Of a stretch of DNA of 64,000 bases, positions 52,769 through 62,305 are shown piece after piece. A program made the translations under genes and the position numbers. The stretch comes from Bacteroidota bacterium. GTDB lineage: Bacteria; Bacteroidota; Ignavibacteria; Tepidaquicellales; Tepidaquicellaceae. The notes below the pieces were generated by a model. That model did not search any database, was not told the origin of the DNA, and worked only from the letters and a program-made list of their open reading frames with translations. The stretch covers positions 324,419 to 388,418 of the forward strand of contig JAFDZP010000002.1 in the NCBI GenBank assembly GCA_018266835.1. Reading direction: 5' to 3'. Position 1 is the first letter of the stretch; the number at the start of each line of letters is the position of its first letter.

Positions 52769-55700
52769 TTTAAAACTCTCCCTGTAATCTTTTCTAAATT
52801 AATTATTGAAATTTTTAAATTATACCGGTTACCGGCATACGCTGCTTGTACATCCATATAAGTTCTTAAAGCTTGTAAGAAATCATTATAAGATGCAGTG
52901 CCTTCATCATAACTCCTTTTTGTAGCATCCATAATCTGTCGTGCTTCATCCAGTACACCATTATTTATAAAGTCAGCTTGTCGTTTGCTGTTTGAAAAAT
53001 CATCAAACGCATTTTTTACATCTGATTTCAATCTTCTTAATGTGAAGTCTTCTTCCGATTGCATTATTTTTTTTTCAACCTTAGCCTCGCTTATCTCTCC
53101 TGAATTCTCCAGCCAGAACCAAACGGGAATGCCAAGCCCGACTTCAAATCCATAGTAACCGCTCTCACTTCCTAATTTCAGATTGTAATATTTCAGTGAA
53201 ATATTCGGCAGCAATAAAGACTTTGCGAGAGAAATTTTATTTTCCGCTCTCTCCTTTTTCAATCTGCTTAAAATCAGCTCCGGATTATTTTGCAAAGCAC
53301 TTCTTAACATTTCATCAAGCCGAACATCATATAAACGAGCAGCTGTATCCATTTCAATTTTTATTTCAGAAACATCAGCATTCAATAATAACTGCAGCTC
53401 TGAAAAAGATTTTTTCAAATCATTTTCAATATTTTTCAGTTCGTTTTCCGTTTTTGACTTATTAACTTTTGCATTCAAAACATCAAGCGAAGTTGTAAAC
53501 CCTGCATCAAGTTTTCGTTCTGCTGTTTTTAAAAATTCATCGCTGATTTTTACATTTTCCTTAGCTATCTGTATCAATGAACTATGCAGCATTGCTGTGT
53601 AATAAGCTATTTTTATCTCCGCCGTAACTGAATTTATTTTATTCTGAAGTTCTGCTTTTGCAATTTCTATCTGAACTGACTGAACATCCGAACGCATGAA
53701 GTAAACAGACGGAAACTCAAGTTCCTGCGTTATTCCAATCTTTCTGCTTTCAAAATTTTCAATACCTCCTTTAACTCCTTCGTATTCTAAAAATAATTGC
53801 GGTTTTGGGATATTAACAGATTTTTTAAGCCCCGCTTCTTCTTTCTCAATATTCAGACGGAGTGCTTCAATTTCGCTATTTCTCTTTATACCCATTTCAA
53901 TATATTTATCTATATCATTTATCTGTGCAAACGAAATTGACGGTAATAAAATAAACAAAAGGAAAATAGTCGCTTTTATGTGTGAGCTCATTTTAAAATT
54001 ACTTTTCTTATTAAAGATTGAGTAAAGCAACGGAAGAACAATCAAAGTAAGGAGAGTGGAAGAAATCAATCCCCCAATAACCACCGTTGCAAGCGGCTTC
54101 TGCACTTCAGCCCCTGCCCCTGTAGAAATTGCCATAGGAATAAATCCAAGTGATGCGACAAGAGCTGTCATTAAAATTGGCCGCAGTCTCGCAGAAGTCC
54201 CTAATATTATTCTCTCGTGAACATCTTTCACACCTTCTTTTTCAAGTTTATTAAAGTGCGCTATCATTACTATTCCATTTAATACTGCTACACCGAAGAG
54301 AGCGATGAATCCTACTCCTGCGGAAATGCTGAACGGAATATCTCTTATAACCAAAGCAAAAATACCTCCGACAATTGCGAACGGAATTCCGCTGAAAACA
54401 AGCAGCCCCTGCTTAACCGAATTAAAAGTTACGAAGAGTAAAGCAAAAATAAAAAACAATGAAACCGGAACAGCTACATACAATCTTTGCTTTGCACTTT
54501 CCAAATTCTTAAATTGACCGCCGTACTCTAATGAATATCCGGGAGGCATTTTTAAATTATCTTTTATTTTAACCTGAAGTTCATTCACAAAGCTTTCAAT
54601 ATCTCTGCCCCTTACATTACACTGAGCAACGATTCTTCTTTTTCCGTTATCTCTTGTAATCTCCGCAGGTCCCTCATCAATGTTTATATCCGCTAATTCA
54701 TTCAAAGGAATCTTTGCTCCATTGGAAGAATTGACAAGAATATTTTTTATCTGCTCCATATCTTTCCTGTAATCCTGTTGATACTTAATTACCAGATCGA
54801 ATTTTTTGTCACCTTCAAAGACAACTCCCGCAGTTTTTCCCGCCAAACCTGTTTCTATTATTTCATTTACCTCGCTTATGTTAATTCCATATCTGGCAAT
54901 CTTATCTCTTTTAATTTTTATTTGAAGCTGAGGTAAACCTTCTAACTGCTGAACCGAGACATCTTCTGCTCCTACTATTCCTGAGATAATTTTAGCAGCA
55001 TCACTTCCTGCTTTTGATAACTCAGACAAATCTTCTCCGAATATTTTCACAGCAATATCTCCTTTTGCCCCGGAAATCAGCTCGTTAAATCTTAGCTCGA
55101 TTGGTTGAGTAAATGATAACCCGATTCCCGGAACAACTGACAACTCCTTATGCATCATTTCAACAAGTTCTTCTTTATTTATATTTTTTCTCCACTCCTC
55201 TTTTGGTTTTAACATTACCAATACATCACTAAATTCTACTCCCATCGGGTCAGTTGCAATTTCAGCAGCGCCTGTTTTAGTTACAACTGTTTTAACTTCA
55301 GGGAATTTTGATACTAATATCTGTTCACAGATTGTACCTATCCTTTTTGATTCTTTCAAAGATACTCCGGGTAATCTTGCAATCTGATATGCTACATCCC
55401 CTTCATCAAGTTTCGGAATAAACTCCCCTCCCAACCTAAAAAAAAGTACAATACTGAATGCCAAAGCTATCACAGCAGAAATAATAACCAATGTTTTTCT
55501 TTTTAAAGCAAATTTTAAAGAAGGGAGATATAATCCTTTAATAAAGTTTATTATTTTGTCGGCAATAGTTTCTTTCTCCTTCTGATCCCTTTTTAGAATT
55601 AAATCACTCATCATAGGAACATATGTAAGCGATAACAGCAAAGCCCCTATTAATGCAAACCCAACTGTAAACGCCATTGGCTTGAACATTTTCCCTTCGA

Positions 55701-57108
55701 TGCCTCCTAATGCAAATATAGGCAGGTAAACAACGATGATAATTAATATTCCGAAAATCGCAGATTTTATTATTCCGGTGGTAGATTTGAATATCGTGTC
55801 CTGCATTTCATCTTTATGCAGAGGTCTTTGGTGCTTATGAATTGAATGTGATATTGCCACGATAATACTCTCTACAATGATAACAGCGCCATCAACGATT
55901 AATCCGAAATCAATCGCTCCCAACGACATTAAATTTCCTGAAACCCCGAACAAGTTCATCATTATAAGCGCAAAGAGCATTGAAAGCGGAATTACGGAAG
56001 CGACTATAAATCCGGCTCGTAGATTTCCAAGCAAAAGCACTAAAACAAATATTACTATAATTGCGCCTTCAGCTAAATTTTTTTCTACCGTTACAATTGC
56101 TCTATCAACCAAATCCTCTCTATTGTAGAATTCGTCAACAGTAACACCTTCAGGCAGTGTAGTTTTTATCTCTTCAATTTTTTTATGAACAGTATTTGCA
56201 ACTTCTCGTGAGTTTGCGCCCTTGAGCATCATAACAATTCCTGCTACAACTTCACCTTTTCCATCCTGTGTGACAGCTCCGTATCTTATCCCTCCGGCTT
56301 CTTCAACCTCTGCTATTTGATTTAAATATACAGGAATTCCATGTTCGCTTTTTATTACTATATTATTAATATCATCTTTATTTTCTATAATCCCAATTCC
56401 TCTAATAGAATATTGTTCTGAGTTGTGTTCAATAAATGAACCGCCGACATTGGAATTATTTTTATTTACAGCATCAAAAACTTCGTGCATTGAAATATTA
56501 TAAGAGCGCAAAGCATCAGCATTCACCAATATCTGATATTGCTTTTCATATCCTCCAAAACTATTTACCTCTGCAACGCCTGCTGTTCCGAGTAACTGTC
56601 TTTTGACTATCCAATCCTGAATAGTCCGAAGTTCCATATCAGAAAATGTTGTATCACCTTTTCTTTCCGGTCTCACTACATACTGATAGACTTCTCCAAG
56701 ACCTGTGCTTATCGGCGCCATCTCAGGTGTTCCTAGTCCCTGCGGGATATTCTCTTCTGCCTCTTTTAATTTCTGAAAAATTAAATTTCTCGCAAAATAT
56801 ATATCGACATTATCATCAAACACAGCCGTAACAACTGAAACACCTAATTTTGAAATTGAACGCAGCTCAACCAATTTTGGAGTATTAGAAAGCGATATTT
56901 CTATAGGGTAAGTAATGAAGCGCTCTATTTCAGTTGCAGAAAGAGTTGGGCTTGCAGTGATAATTTGAATTTGATTATTTGTAATATCGGGGACTGCATC
57001 AATCGGTAAATTGATGGCAGAACTTACTCCGAATATTATTAAGAGCAGGACTAAAAATCCTACAACTATTTTTTGCTTTATAGAAAAAGCTATTAGTTTA
57101 TCAATCAT
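52765..57108 (-). CDS. Heavy-metal RND pump fused to TolC-like outer-membrane channel (CzcA-CzcC fusion)
   Basis: A 1447-residue protein made of two normally separate subunits. Residues 1-1035 are an HME-RND pump with 12 helices; the fourth helix carries DFGLIVDGAVIIVE (about 401-414), the proton-relay set of divalent-cation exporters (Zn, Co, Cd, Ni) rather than the Cu/Ag type. From Met1040 (DNA 53991) a new signal peptide (IKATIFLLFILLPSISFAQ) leads into a complete TolC/CzcC-like channel subunit of about 385 residues, with two coiled-coil repeats and LLLNADVSEI and GTASYNDFLQALRTY motifs. The frame is open through the join with no stop. The same fusion is known in Bacteroidetes. The inner-to-outer membrane split presumably needs cleavage at the second signal peptide. 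Confidence 0.92.
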   Translation of the reverse strand: MIDKLIAFSIKQKIVVGFLVLLLIIFGVSSAINLPIDAVPDITNNQIQIITASPTLSATEIERFITYPIEISLSNTPKLVELRSISKLGVSVVTAVFDDNVDIYFARNLIFQKLKEAEENIPQGLGTPEMAPISTGLGEVYQYVVRPERKGDTTFSDMELRTIQDWIVKRQLLGTAGVAEVNSFGGYEKQYQILVNADALRSYNISMHEVFDAVNKNNSNVGGSFIEHNSEQYSIRGIGIIENKDDINNIVIKSEHGIPVYLNQIAEVEEAGGIRYGAVTQDGKGEVVAGIVMMLKGANSREVANTVHKKIEEIKTTLPEGVTVDEFYNREDLVDRAIVTVEKNLAEGAIIVIFVLVLLLGNLRAGFIVASVIPLSMLFALIMMNLFGVSGNLMSLGAIDFGLIVDGAVIIVESIIVAISHSIHKHQRPLHKDEMQDTIFKSTTGIIKSAIFGILIIIVVYLPIFALGGIEGKMFKPMAFTVGFALIGALLLSLTYVPMMSDLILKRDQKEKETIADKIINFIKGLYLPSLKFALKRKTLVIISAVIALAFSIVLFFRLGGEFIPKLDEGDVAYQIARLPGVSLKESKRIGTICEQILVSKFPEVKTVVTKTGAAEIATDPMGVEFSDVLVMLKPKEEWRKNINKEELVEMMHKELSVVPGIGLSFTQPIELRFNELISGAKGDIAVKIFGEDLSELSKAGSDAAKIISGIVGAEDVSVQQLEGLPQLQIKIKRDKIARYGINISEVNEIIETGLAGKTAGVVFEGDKKFDLVIKYQQDYRKDMEQIKNILVNSSNGAKIPLNELADINIDEGPAEITRDNGKRRIVAQCNVRGRDIESFVNELQVKIKDNLKMPPGYSLEYGGQFKNLESAKQRLYVAVPVSLFFIFALLFVTFNSVKQGLLVFSGIPFAIVGGIFALVIRDIPFSISAGVGFIALFGVAVLNGIVMIAHFNKLEKEGVKDVHERIILGTSARLRPILMTALVASLGFIPMAISTGAGAEVQKPLATVVIGGLISSTLLTLIVLPLLYSIFNKKSNFKMSSHIKATIFLLFILLPSISFAQINDIDKYIEMGIKRNSEIEALRLNIEKEEAGLKKSVNIPKPQLFLEYEGVKGGIENFESRKIGITQELEFPSVYFMRSDVQSVQIEIAKAELQNKINSVTAEIKIAYYTAMLHSSLIQIAKENVKISDEFLKTAERKLDAGFTTSLDVLNAKVNKSKTENELKNIENDLKKSFSELQLLLNADVSEIKIEMDTAARLYDVRLDEMLRSALQNNPELILSRLKKERAENKISLAKSLLLPNISLKYYNLKLGSESGYYGFEVGLGIPVWFWLENSGEISEAKVEKKIMQSEEDFTLRRLKSDVKNAFDDFSNSKRQADFINNGVLDEARQIMDATKRSYDEGTASYNDFLQALRTYMDVQAAYAGNRYNLKISIINLEKITGRVLK

Positions 57109-57187
57109 AATTTATTTTAAATAATAAAACAGCGGGACCTTGAAATACAAAATCCTGCAAGATTAAATTTTTATTTAATAAAATAAA

Positions 57188-57484
57188 TTAAGCTTGTGGA
57201 GGGCGGAAAGGAGTATTTATATTATGAAATTCGTAAGTGTTTTTATCCGAGAAATAAAATATTTCAGAATGACTGTTAAAAAATATTGGCAGGTGTGTAA
57301 CTAAAATGCTGTTGTTTAGGATAAGGCAATGACTGCAGTCATCATTTGTTTCTTTTGATTCGTTGCAATCGTCCGAATGGCATTCTGTTTTTATTATAGC
57401 AAACCCGTCGCATTTAACCACTAAGTTAAATGAAAATGCAAATAGACTGATAAGAATTGTTATATGTAATAGTATTTTTGACAA
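57188..57484 (-). CDS. Small exported Cys/His/Asp-rich protein heading the efflux operon
   Basis: A 98-residue protein with a signal peptide (1-24), followed by a metal-ligand-rich stretch (CHSDDCNESKETNDDCSHC, 35-53) and a poorly conserved tail. It starts the minus-strand run, 79 bases ahead of the RND pump. Small Cys-rich proteins, some called DUF6660, often precede CzcA/CusA genes in Bacteroidetes; that resemblance is only by layout. A role in metal sensing or delivery is plausible. Confidence 0.65.
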   Translation of the reverse strand: MSKILLHITILISLFAFSFNLVVKCDGFAIIKTECHSDDCNESKETNDDCSHCLILNNSILVTHLPIFFNSHSEIFYFSDKNTYEFHNINTPFRPPQA

Positions 57485-57571
57485 TGAATGAAATAAACAT
57501 ATAAATTCCCGGGTCTGATTGCAAGGGAAATTTCATTTTCTTAATTTAATGAAATTAAGAAAGATTTCTTG

Positions 57572-57643
57572 TACCCCCAAGAGGATTCGAACCTCTAATA
57601 TCTGATCCGTAGTCAGAAGGTTTATCCATTAGCCTATGGGGGC
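57572..57643 (-). tRNA. tRNA-Arg (anticodon ACG)
   Basis: On the minus strand the 5' end GCCCCCA pairs with TGGGGGT. The anticodon arm TCTGA-CTACGGA-TCAGA gives anticodon ACG, and the T-arm is AGAGG-TTCGAAT-CCTCT. The discriminator is A and no CCA is encoded. The gene stands alone between the efflux operon and the LRR modules. Confidence 0.93.
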
Positions 57644-58020
57644 AATTGGAAAAGTAGTAAAATAGCTTAATTTACCGAGCTTTTAAAGTCAAATTTTCAA
57701 TTTTTAAACAACTGAAAAATTAAAATATACATAACCATCCATACTATTTTCAAATAAATCTTATTACAATTTTTTGCTATTATATTGCGAATACATGCAT
57801 ATTTTAAAATAATTTTGTTCTTTTTTAAATTTTTAGCTCTAACAAATTGCTTATTTTTTGCAACAATCATTTTTATAACAATTTTCTGCAATTTCGGACA
57901 AATATTATACGTTTTTATAATTTAAAATAGTTTTGTCTCTAACAATTTTTCTATGTTTTGTTTGTTAAGATAAAATTCAACAGCTAATTTTGAATAACTC
58001 AATAATCAATCCCCCAGATT
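57644..58020. other. A+T-rich spacer without a gene
   Basis: The 377 bases between tRNA-Arg and the first LRR gene hold no convincing coding frame. A 64-residue minus-strand frame (57697-57891) is low-complexity Lys/Ile/Asn and has no usable ribosome-binding site. The only feature recognised is the promoter at 57961-57992. Confidence 0.6.
57961..57992 (+). promoter_or_regulatory. Promoter of LRR gene 1
   Basis: TTTG at 57961-57964, 20 bases, then TAATTTTG at 57985-57992. Transcription should begin close to 57999, about 22 bases before the ATG. Confidence 0.75.
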
Positions 58021-58446
58021 ATGAATAAAAATATTTTAACAGCTTTTTCAGTGATTAGTTTACTAATATATTCAAATGCTTTTACACAGGAAAACCCTTC
58101 AGCAAAGAGTTCCGGATTTTATTTTGATGTCCAAAATCCTGAATCAGTTTCTGAACTGGATTTAAGCTCTAAAGATATTTATATGTTGCCGCAGGAAATT
58201 TTTGAAATGAAAAATATTGAATGTTTAGACCTGAGTAATAATAATTTGTCTGAACTGCCTGATGAAATTATGCAACTACAAAATTTAAAAATACTTAAGC
58301 TCAACGGAAATAAAATCTATTGGATGCCTGATGCAATTTCACGCTTAAAATTTTTGAAGGAAATTTATCTTGATTACTTTATATGGGGATACAGACTTGC
58401 TGAATTGAAGTCACTTACAAATGCAAAAATAATTTTAACAGATTAA
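58021..58446 (+). CDS. Small secreted leucine-rich-repeat protein, copy 1
   Basis: A 141-residue protein with a signal peptide (1-22, SNAFTQ). About four leucine-rich repeats follow: VSELDLSSKDIYMLPQEIF, IECLDLSNNNLSELPDEIM, LKILKLNGNKIYWMPDAIS and LKEIYLDYFIWGYRLAEL. The repeats have the Lxx(L)xLSxNxLxxLPxEI form of the bacterial-type LRR, which gives a binding surface. The C-terminal cap (IYLDxxIWxYRL ... AKIIL) is shared with copy 2. No membrane anchor or sorting domain is present, so the protein is probably periplasmic or secreted. Confidence 0.85.
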   Translation: MNKNILTAFSVISLLIYSNAFTQENPSAKSSGFYFDVQNPESVSELDLSSKDIYMLPQEIFEMKNIECLDLSNNNLSELPDEIMQLQNLKILKLNGNKIYWMPDAISRLKFLKEIYLDYFIWGYRLAELKSLTNAKIILTD

Positions 58447-58478
58447 TTCTATACAATTTTGGGAGAACGCTTTTAAAA

Positions 58479-58535
58479 CCTTTCCGGGCTGTGAATTTGT
58501 ACATCAATCGCCAGAGTTAAAAAGGTCCGGAAAGG
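58479..58535. repeat. Short inverted repeat after LRR gene 1
   Basis: CCTTTCCGG (58479-58487) and CCGGAAAGG (58527-58535), 39 bases apart. A perfect 9-bp stem with a long loop, of unknown role. Confidence 0.5.
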
Positions 58536-58631
58536 CCAGAAAGCTTATCAAAAAATTTAAAAAAGTTTACCTCAAATTTTTCTCATAACTGCAAAAAATT
58601 TATTAACAATCACACTTCTTTTCTCCTTCAA

Positions 58632-58670
58632 ATTCCGGTGTTTCATTGCCAATTTTAGAAACGCCGGAAT
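58632..58670. terminator. Bidirectional hairpin between LRR 1 and solenoid protein 1
   Basis: ATTCCGGTGTTTC (58632-58644) pairs over 13 positions (one G:U) with GAAACGCCGGAAT (58658-58670), placed between convergent genes. Confidence 0.7.
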
Positions 58671-58706
58671 ACCTTTCCCTGAATTAAAAATCAGTTCTTA
58701 TTAATT

Positions 58707-60164
58707 TCAACATTTCATTAGTTCATCGGCTTTGCTTTCAAGCCACAATTTATTTCTTATTGCTTTGCAATCGGTTATTCCTTTTTTACATTCTTCAATA
58801 TCTATGTTCTTTCCTGATTTTTTATTTAATAAGATTCTGTAAAATTTTAAAAAATTTGAATTTAGCTCAAGGCGGTTATCCGAAATTATATCTGTTCGAA
58901 GCAGATACTGCCTGAATGCCTCAGACTGTGAAAATGCAGATTCAATATAATTCAGCTCATAATAATTCATAAGCTTTAGCAGCTTTATATCTGTTTTAAA
59001 AAGTAGATTATCTTTTTTAACTCTTGAAAGAATTTCAAGCGATTCGATGAATTGCCCCAGTTCAAACAAAATGCGGGCATTGTAGAAATTATAAAAATCT
59101 TCTTTTATTGCTTCCGACAGTTTATTCTTATTTTCCTCCAGAAAATTAAAAGCCCACTGAGATTCCTGTACGTTTAAAGCCGTCAGAATATAATTACTGA
59201 ATTCAACAGGGTGTATAATTCCATTTGTTTCCGTATACCATTTTTTACTTACTCCTTCTTTTACAAGTTCAAATAATCGTCTGTGCATATTTATATCATC
59301 GGGCTTTAGATTCAATTTAATAATATTCTGAAGCCAGATAAAAAAGTACTTCTGCATTTTAGGGGGAATATCATTTTTAACTGCACAGAATAAATTATAA
59401 GCTCTTTCAAAATTACCAGAAATATCATCATCTGCATTTTCTTCTGCAAGGAAAAGATAATAATATAATTCTATTTCACCGAAATAAGGATTATTATTTT
59501 CTTTAAAAGCTTCAATCAGTTTTTTAACATCGGAACTCCTGAAAAAAGTAAAAACTATATTATTTTCCATTAAAAGATTGTAAGACCTTTCCAGACTGCG
59601 AAAACTTGTCTGCTTCAGGAAAAACTCCTTAAGCAAAAATATCATTAATGCTTCTGAGCTTGAGTTCATTAACTTAAGCATTTCTTCGGTGCCTGAAATA
59701 GAAGTGTCATTTAATTTTTCGCTTTCCAGCAAAAAGCTATTCAGACACTTTTTATAGAGAGTGTGCTCTTTTAAATCGTTTGCCTTATAAACTTTTTCGT
59801 AATGTTTATTATATAGCTTTTCAATTCCCCTGTTTTGTAATTCAGTTAAAAGCGCAAAGTCATATTCAAAAGAATTTTCATAACTGATATATCTTAGAAA
59901 TTTTTCTGCCAGGCTCCCTAAATCAGACAATAAATTTCTGACAGTTCCGTCATTAAATTTTTTTCCGGGATACAGTTTTTTATAAATTTTTTCTGAAGTT
60001 AATTTCAGATTATTAAACTCCGGATAGTAAGGTTTTAACACATTAAAAACCTGCAGTAAGTCTTTTGATCTGTTGAAATAAGGAGAAGCTATGAACGTGG
60101 AAAATTTTTCCAATTCCGGTACAGTCAATGAAGAAAGAATTTGAATAGCTTTTAAATGTTTCAT
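58707..60164 (-). CDS. Cytoplasmic alpha-helical protein of unknown function, copy 1
   Basis: A 485-residue protein without signal peptide or membrane helix. The N-terminal 90 residues are the family hallmark: ILSSLTVPELEKFSTFIASP, then YFNRSKDLLQVF, YPEF, EKIYKKLYPGKKFNDGTVRN and LLSDLGSLAEKFLRYISYE. The rest is a chain of helices in the style of an alpha-solenoid, ending in KKSGKNIDIEECKKGITDCKAIRNKLW. It is the most diverged of the three copies in its middle part. It overlaps copy 2 by 4 bases (start within stop of copy 2), so both come from one transcript. The function is unknown. Confidence 0.8.
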   Translation of the reverse strand: MKHLKAIQILSSLTVPELEKFSTFIASPYFNRSKDLLQVFNVLKPYYPEFNNLKLTSEKIYKKLYPGKKFNDGTVRNLLSDLGSLAEKFLRYISYENSFEYDFALLTELQNRGIEKLYNKHYEKVYKANDLKEHTLYKKCLNSFLLESEKLNDTSISGTEEMLKLMNSSSEALMIFLLKEFFLKQTSFRSLERSYNLLMENNIVFTFFRSSDVKKLIEAFKENNNPYFGEIELYYYLFLAEENADDDISGNFERAYNLFCAVKNDIPPKMQKYFFIWLQNIIKLNLKPDDINMHRRLFELVKEGVSKKWYTETNGIIHPVEFSNYILTALNVQESQWAFNFLEENKNKLSEAIKEDFYNFYNARILFELGQFIESLEILSRVKKDNLLFKTDIKLLKLMNYYELNYIESAFSQSEAFRQYLLRTDIISDNRLELNSNFLKFYRILLNKKSGKNIDIEECKKGITDCKAIRNKLWLESKADELMKC

Positions 60165-61633
60165 GACGGTAAAATATTACTTATTTCCTCAAATTTTTCA
60201 AGCAGCCATACTTTATTTCTTATAACATCGCATTCTTTAAGTTCCTTTTTGACGAATGAAATATCCGTTTCTTTCCCGGATTTATTCTTTAGAAGTACTA
60301 AATAGTATTTTAAAAAATTAGAGCTTAATTCTTTTCTTCCTGTATAAGCTTCATCATTTCTGATTATCATTTGCTTAAAAGCTTCGGCATGGGCAAAAGC
60401 TGATTCTAATTCTCCAAGCTCGTAAAAATTAATCAGCTTCAAAATTTTAGAAGCCGCTTTGAATGTATCGTCATCTTTGCTGACTTTCAAAAGGATTTCG
60501 TTCGATTCTATATATTTTTTATCAAGAGAAAGAAATTTAGCCTTATAGTATGTATAAATGTCATTTTTAGCAATAGCATCATCATCAACTGCATCAATTT
60601 GATTTTCCCAAAAGTCTTTTGCCCATTCAATTTCATTGGCAGCTATGGCATCATGAATAATCTGAGAGTACATAAAGCCCGGCATTTTTCCTTTAGAGTC
60701 AAGCGCTAATCCTTTTTCAATCATTTCCTTTTCCACCTGAAATTTTATTGTACTTAAGTGTTTATCATCTGCCTTTATATACATATTAATAATATTAATA
60801 ACCCATACATATATCCTTATCTGTGACTGTTTACCCATACTGTTTATTTGCTCATTAAATATCTTGTAAGCCTCCTCAAAATTATTATAAAAGTTGCCGT
60901 CTTTATTCTGGGCAACCTTAGCAAGATAGTATGGAAGTTTTATATCATCGTAATAAGCGCTTTTACTGTCTTTCATTCTGTTAACAATTGATTCGATATC
61001 TGAAAATTCAAAAAACGTTTCGACAATATCAAACTCTTTCTGCCCCTTATACCAATCTGCAACCTTTACGTGGCATGACTGCGCCAGCAAAAACTCATTG
61101 AGAAAAAAAGAAAATAATGCTTCAGACACTGATTTTCGCAGACTCTCGTTTAAATTAATATTTATTCTCTGTTCGTAGAGCAACATTTCCGACTCAATAA
61201 AACATTTATTCAAATTTTTTCTGTATAATGCATCTTCTTTTATTTCATTTCTTTCATAATACTTATTATAATTTTTTAAAAATTCTTTTTCCAGATATCT
61301 GGCATTCGTTTCTTCTAAAATTTTATGTCCGAACTCAAAAGTATTCTCATAATTCACATATCCTAAAAATTTTTCTGCAAGACTGCCTAAATCCGAGAAC
61401 AAGTTTCTTATAGTGCCTTCTGCATATAATTTTCCGGGATATAACTTTTTATAGATTTTTTCATAATCAAGTTTAGGATGGCTGAATTCAGGATAGTATT
61501 TCTTTATTTCAAAAAAAAGATTTAAGACATCTTTTGAACGGTTGAAGTACGGCGATTGAACAAATTTATCAAATTCGGCAAATTCTTCTTTTGTCAAAGA
61601 TGATAAAATACGAATAGCTTTTACTTGTATCAT
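60161..61633 (-). CDS. Cytoplasmic alpha-helical protein of unknown function, copy 2
   Basis: A 490-residue paralogue of copy 1 and closer still to copy 3. The hallmark reads RILSSLTKEEFAEFDKFVQS, PYFNRSKDVLNLF, EKIYKKLYPGKLYAEGTIRN, LFSDLGSLAEKFLGYVNYE. Shared with copy 3 are NARYLEKEFLKNYNKYYE and QNKDGNFYNNFEEAYKIF, and the end (IRNKVWLLEKFEEIS) is nearly the same. No catalytic motif could be recognised; protein binding through the helical repeats is the likely activity. It is divergent from LRR gene 2 across 184 bases. Confidence 0.8.
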   Translation of the reverse strand: MIQVKAIRILSSLTKEEFAEFDKFVQSPYFNRSKDVLNLFFEIKKYYPEFSHPKLDYEKIYKKLYPGKLYAEGTIRNLFSDLGSLAEKFLGYVNYENTFEFGHKILEETNARYLEKEFLKNYNKYYERNEIKEDALYRKNLNKCFIESEMLLYEQRININLNESLRKSVSEALFSFFLNEFLLAQSCHVKVADWYKGQKEFDIVETFFEFSDIESIVNRMKDSKSAYYDDIKLPYYLAKVAQNKDGNFYNNFEEAYKIFNEQINSMGKQSQIRIYVWVINIINMYIKADDKHLSTIKFQVEKEMIEKGLALDSKGKMPGFMYSQIIHDAIAANEIEWAKDFWENQIDAVDDDAIAKNDIYTYYKAKFLSLDKKYIESNEILLKVSKDDDTFKAASKILKLINFYELGELESAFAHAEAFKQMIIRNDEAYTGRKELSSNFLKYYLVLLKNKSGKETDISFVKKELKECDVIRNKVWLLEKFEEISNILPS

Positions 61634-61749
61634 TTTTTGGGGGATTTTTGCTACAATTTAGCTAATATAATTAACTGTTATTTATTAATTTACGTCACAT
61701 TATGGGATAATTTTATTCCATTTTTTAATGAAAAACTGTAAAAAATGTT

Positions 61750-61781
61750 TTTGCTTTGAGTGTCTATCAATCGTAATTTTA
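61750..61781 (+). promoter_or_regulatory. Promoter of LRR gene 2
   Basis: TTTG at 61750-61753, 20 bases, then TAATTTTA at 61774-61781 (one mismatch to TAnnTTTG), 36 bases before the ATG. The words TGTTTTTGC around the -33 element recur in front of LRR gene 3. Confidence 0.65.
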
Positions 61782-61817
61782 TGCAAAAATTATTTATAAT
61801 AAAATCTAATTAAGAAT

Positions 61818-62228
61818 ATGAAAAAAATTATTATACCAATCTTTATTTTAATCTCCCTGATCATAATGAACTCTACAGCTGCATCCGGTGCCTGTTTATC
61901 TGAGTTAAAATTTTCACGAAGCTTTAGTTCACAGGATCTTGATTTCAGCGGTAAAGGAATGAAAGAGTTTCCTAAAGAAGTGCTTGGCATGACAGATGTG
62001 AAAACATTAGACTTAAGTGATAATAAACTGACAAATATCCCTTCCGAAATTCAGAATCTGAAATACCTTACTGTATTAAAACTGAACGGAAATAAAATCT
62101 ATGAACTGCCTTCTGTTGTTTCAAAATTAAAATTCCTTAAAGAAATTTATCTTGATAGAGAAATCTGGCAATACAGATTGAATGAAGTGAAAAAAATTAC
62201 TGCAGCTAGAATTATTTTAGTAGGGTAA
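61818..62228 (+). CDS. Small secreted leucine-rich-repeat protein, copy 2
   Basis: A 136-residue paralogue of the gene at 58021. A signal peptide (about 1-24, NSTAASG) precedes a short linker (ACLSELKFSRSFSSQDLDFS) and leucine-rich repeats: MKEFPKEVLGMTDVKTLDLS, NKLTNIPSEIQNLKYL, TVLKLNGNKIYELPSVVSK. The C-terminal cap LKFLKEIYLDREIWQYRLNE is almost the same as in copy 1. It is divergent from solenoid protein 2 and convergent with solenoid protein 3, from which it is separated by a hairpin. Confidence 0.85.
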   Translation: MKKIIIPIFILISLIIMNSTAASGACLSELKFSRSFSSQDLDFSGKGMKEFPKEVLGMTDVKTLDLSDNKLTNIPSEIQNLKYLTVLKLNGNKIYELPSVVSKLKFLKEIYLDREIWQYRLNEVKKITAARIILVG

Positions 62229-62245
62229 GAAATTATTTAGAACTA

Positions 62246-62302
62246 CACAATTCGTTCCGGAGCCGTTTGTTCCCGCTTTCGGTCTTCGGAACAAGAATTG
62301 TG
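62246..62302. terminator. Bidirectional hairpin between LRR 2 and solenoid protein 3
   Basis: CACAATTCGTTCCG (62246-62259) pairs with CGGAAC...GAATTGTG (62287-62302), with a 2-base bulge. An inner CCG/CGG closes part of the loop. It lies between convergent genes and its sequence is unrelated to the hairpin after LRR 1. Confidence 0.7.
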
Positions 62303-62305
62303 CTT

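Noticed and set aside
57697-57891. A 64-residue minus-strand reading frame beside tRNA-Arg
   Set aside because: Low-complexity Lys/Ile/Asn composition expected from A+T-rich noncoding DNA; no ribosome site, no signal peptide, no family pattern.
57572-58020. tRNA-Arg as the attachment site of a genomic island carrying the LRR modules
   Set aside because: The tRNA 3' end points away from the modules, no direct repeat of it was noticed further on, and no integrase is present.
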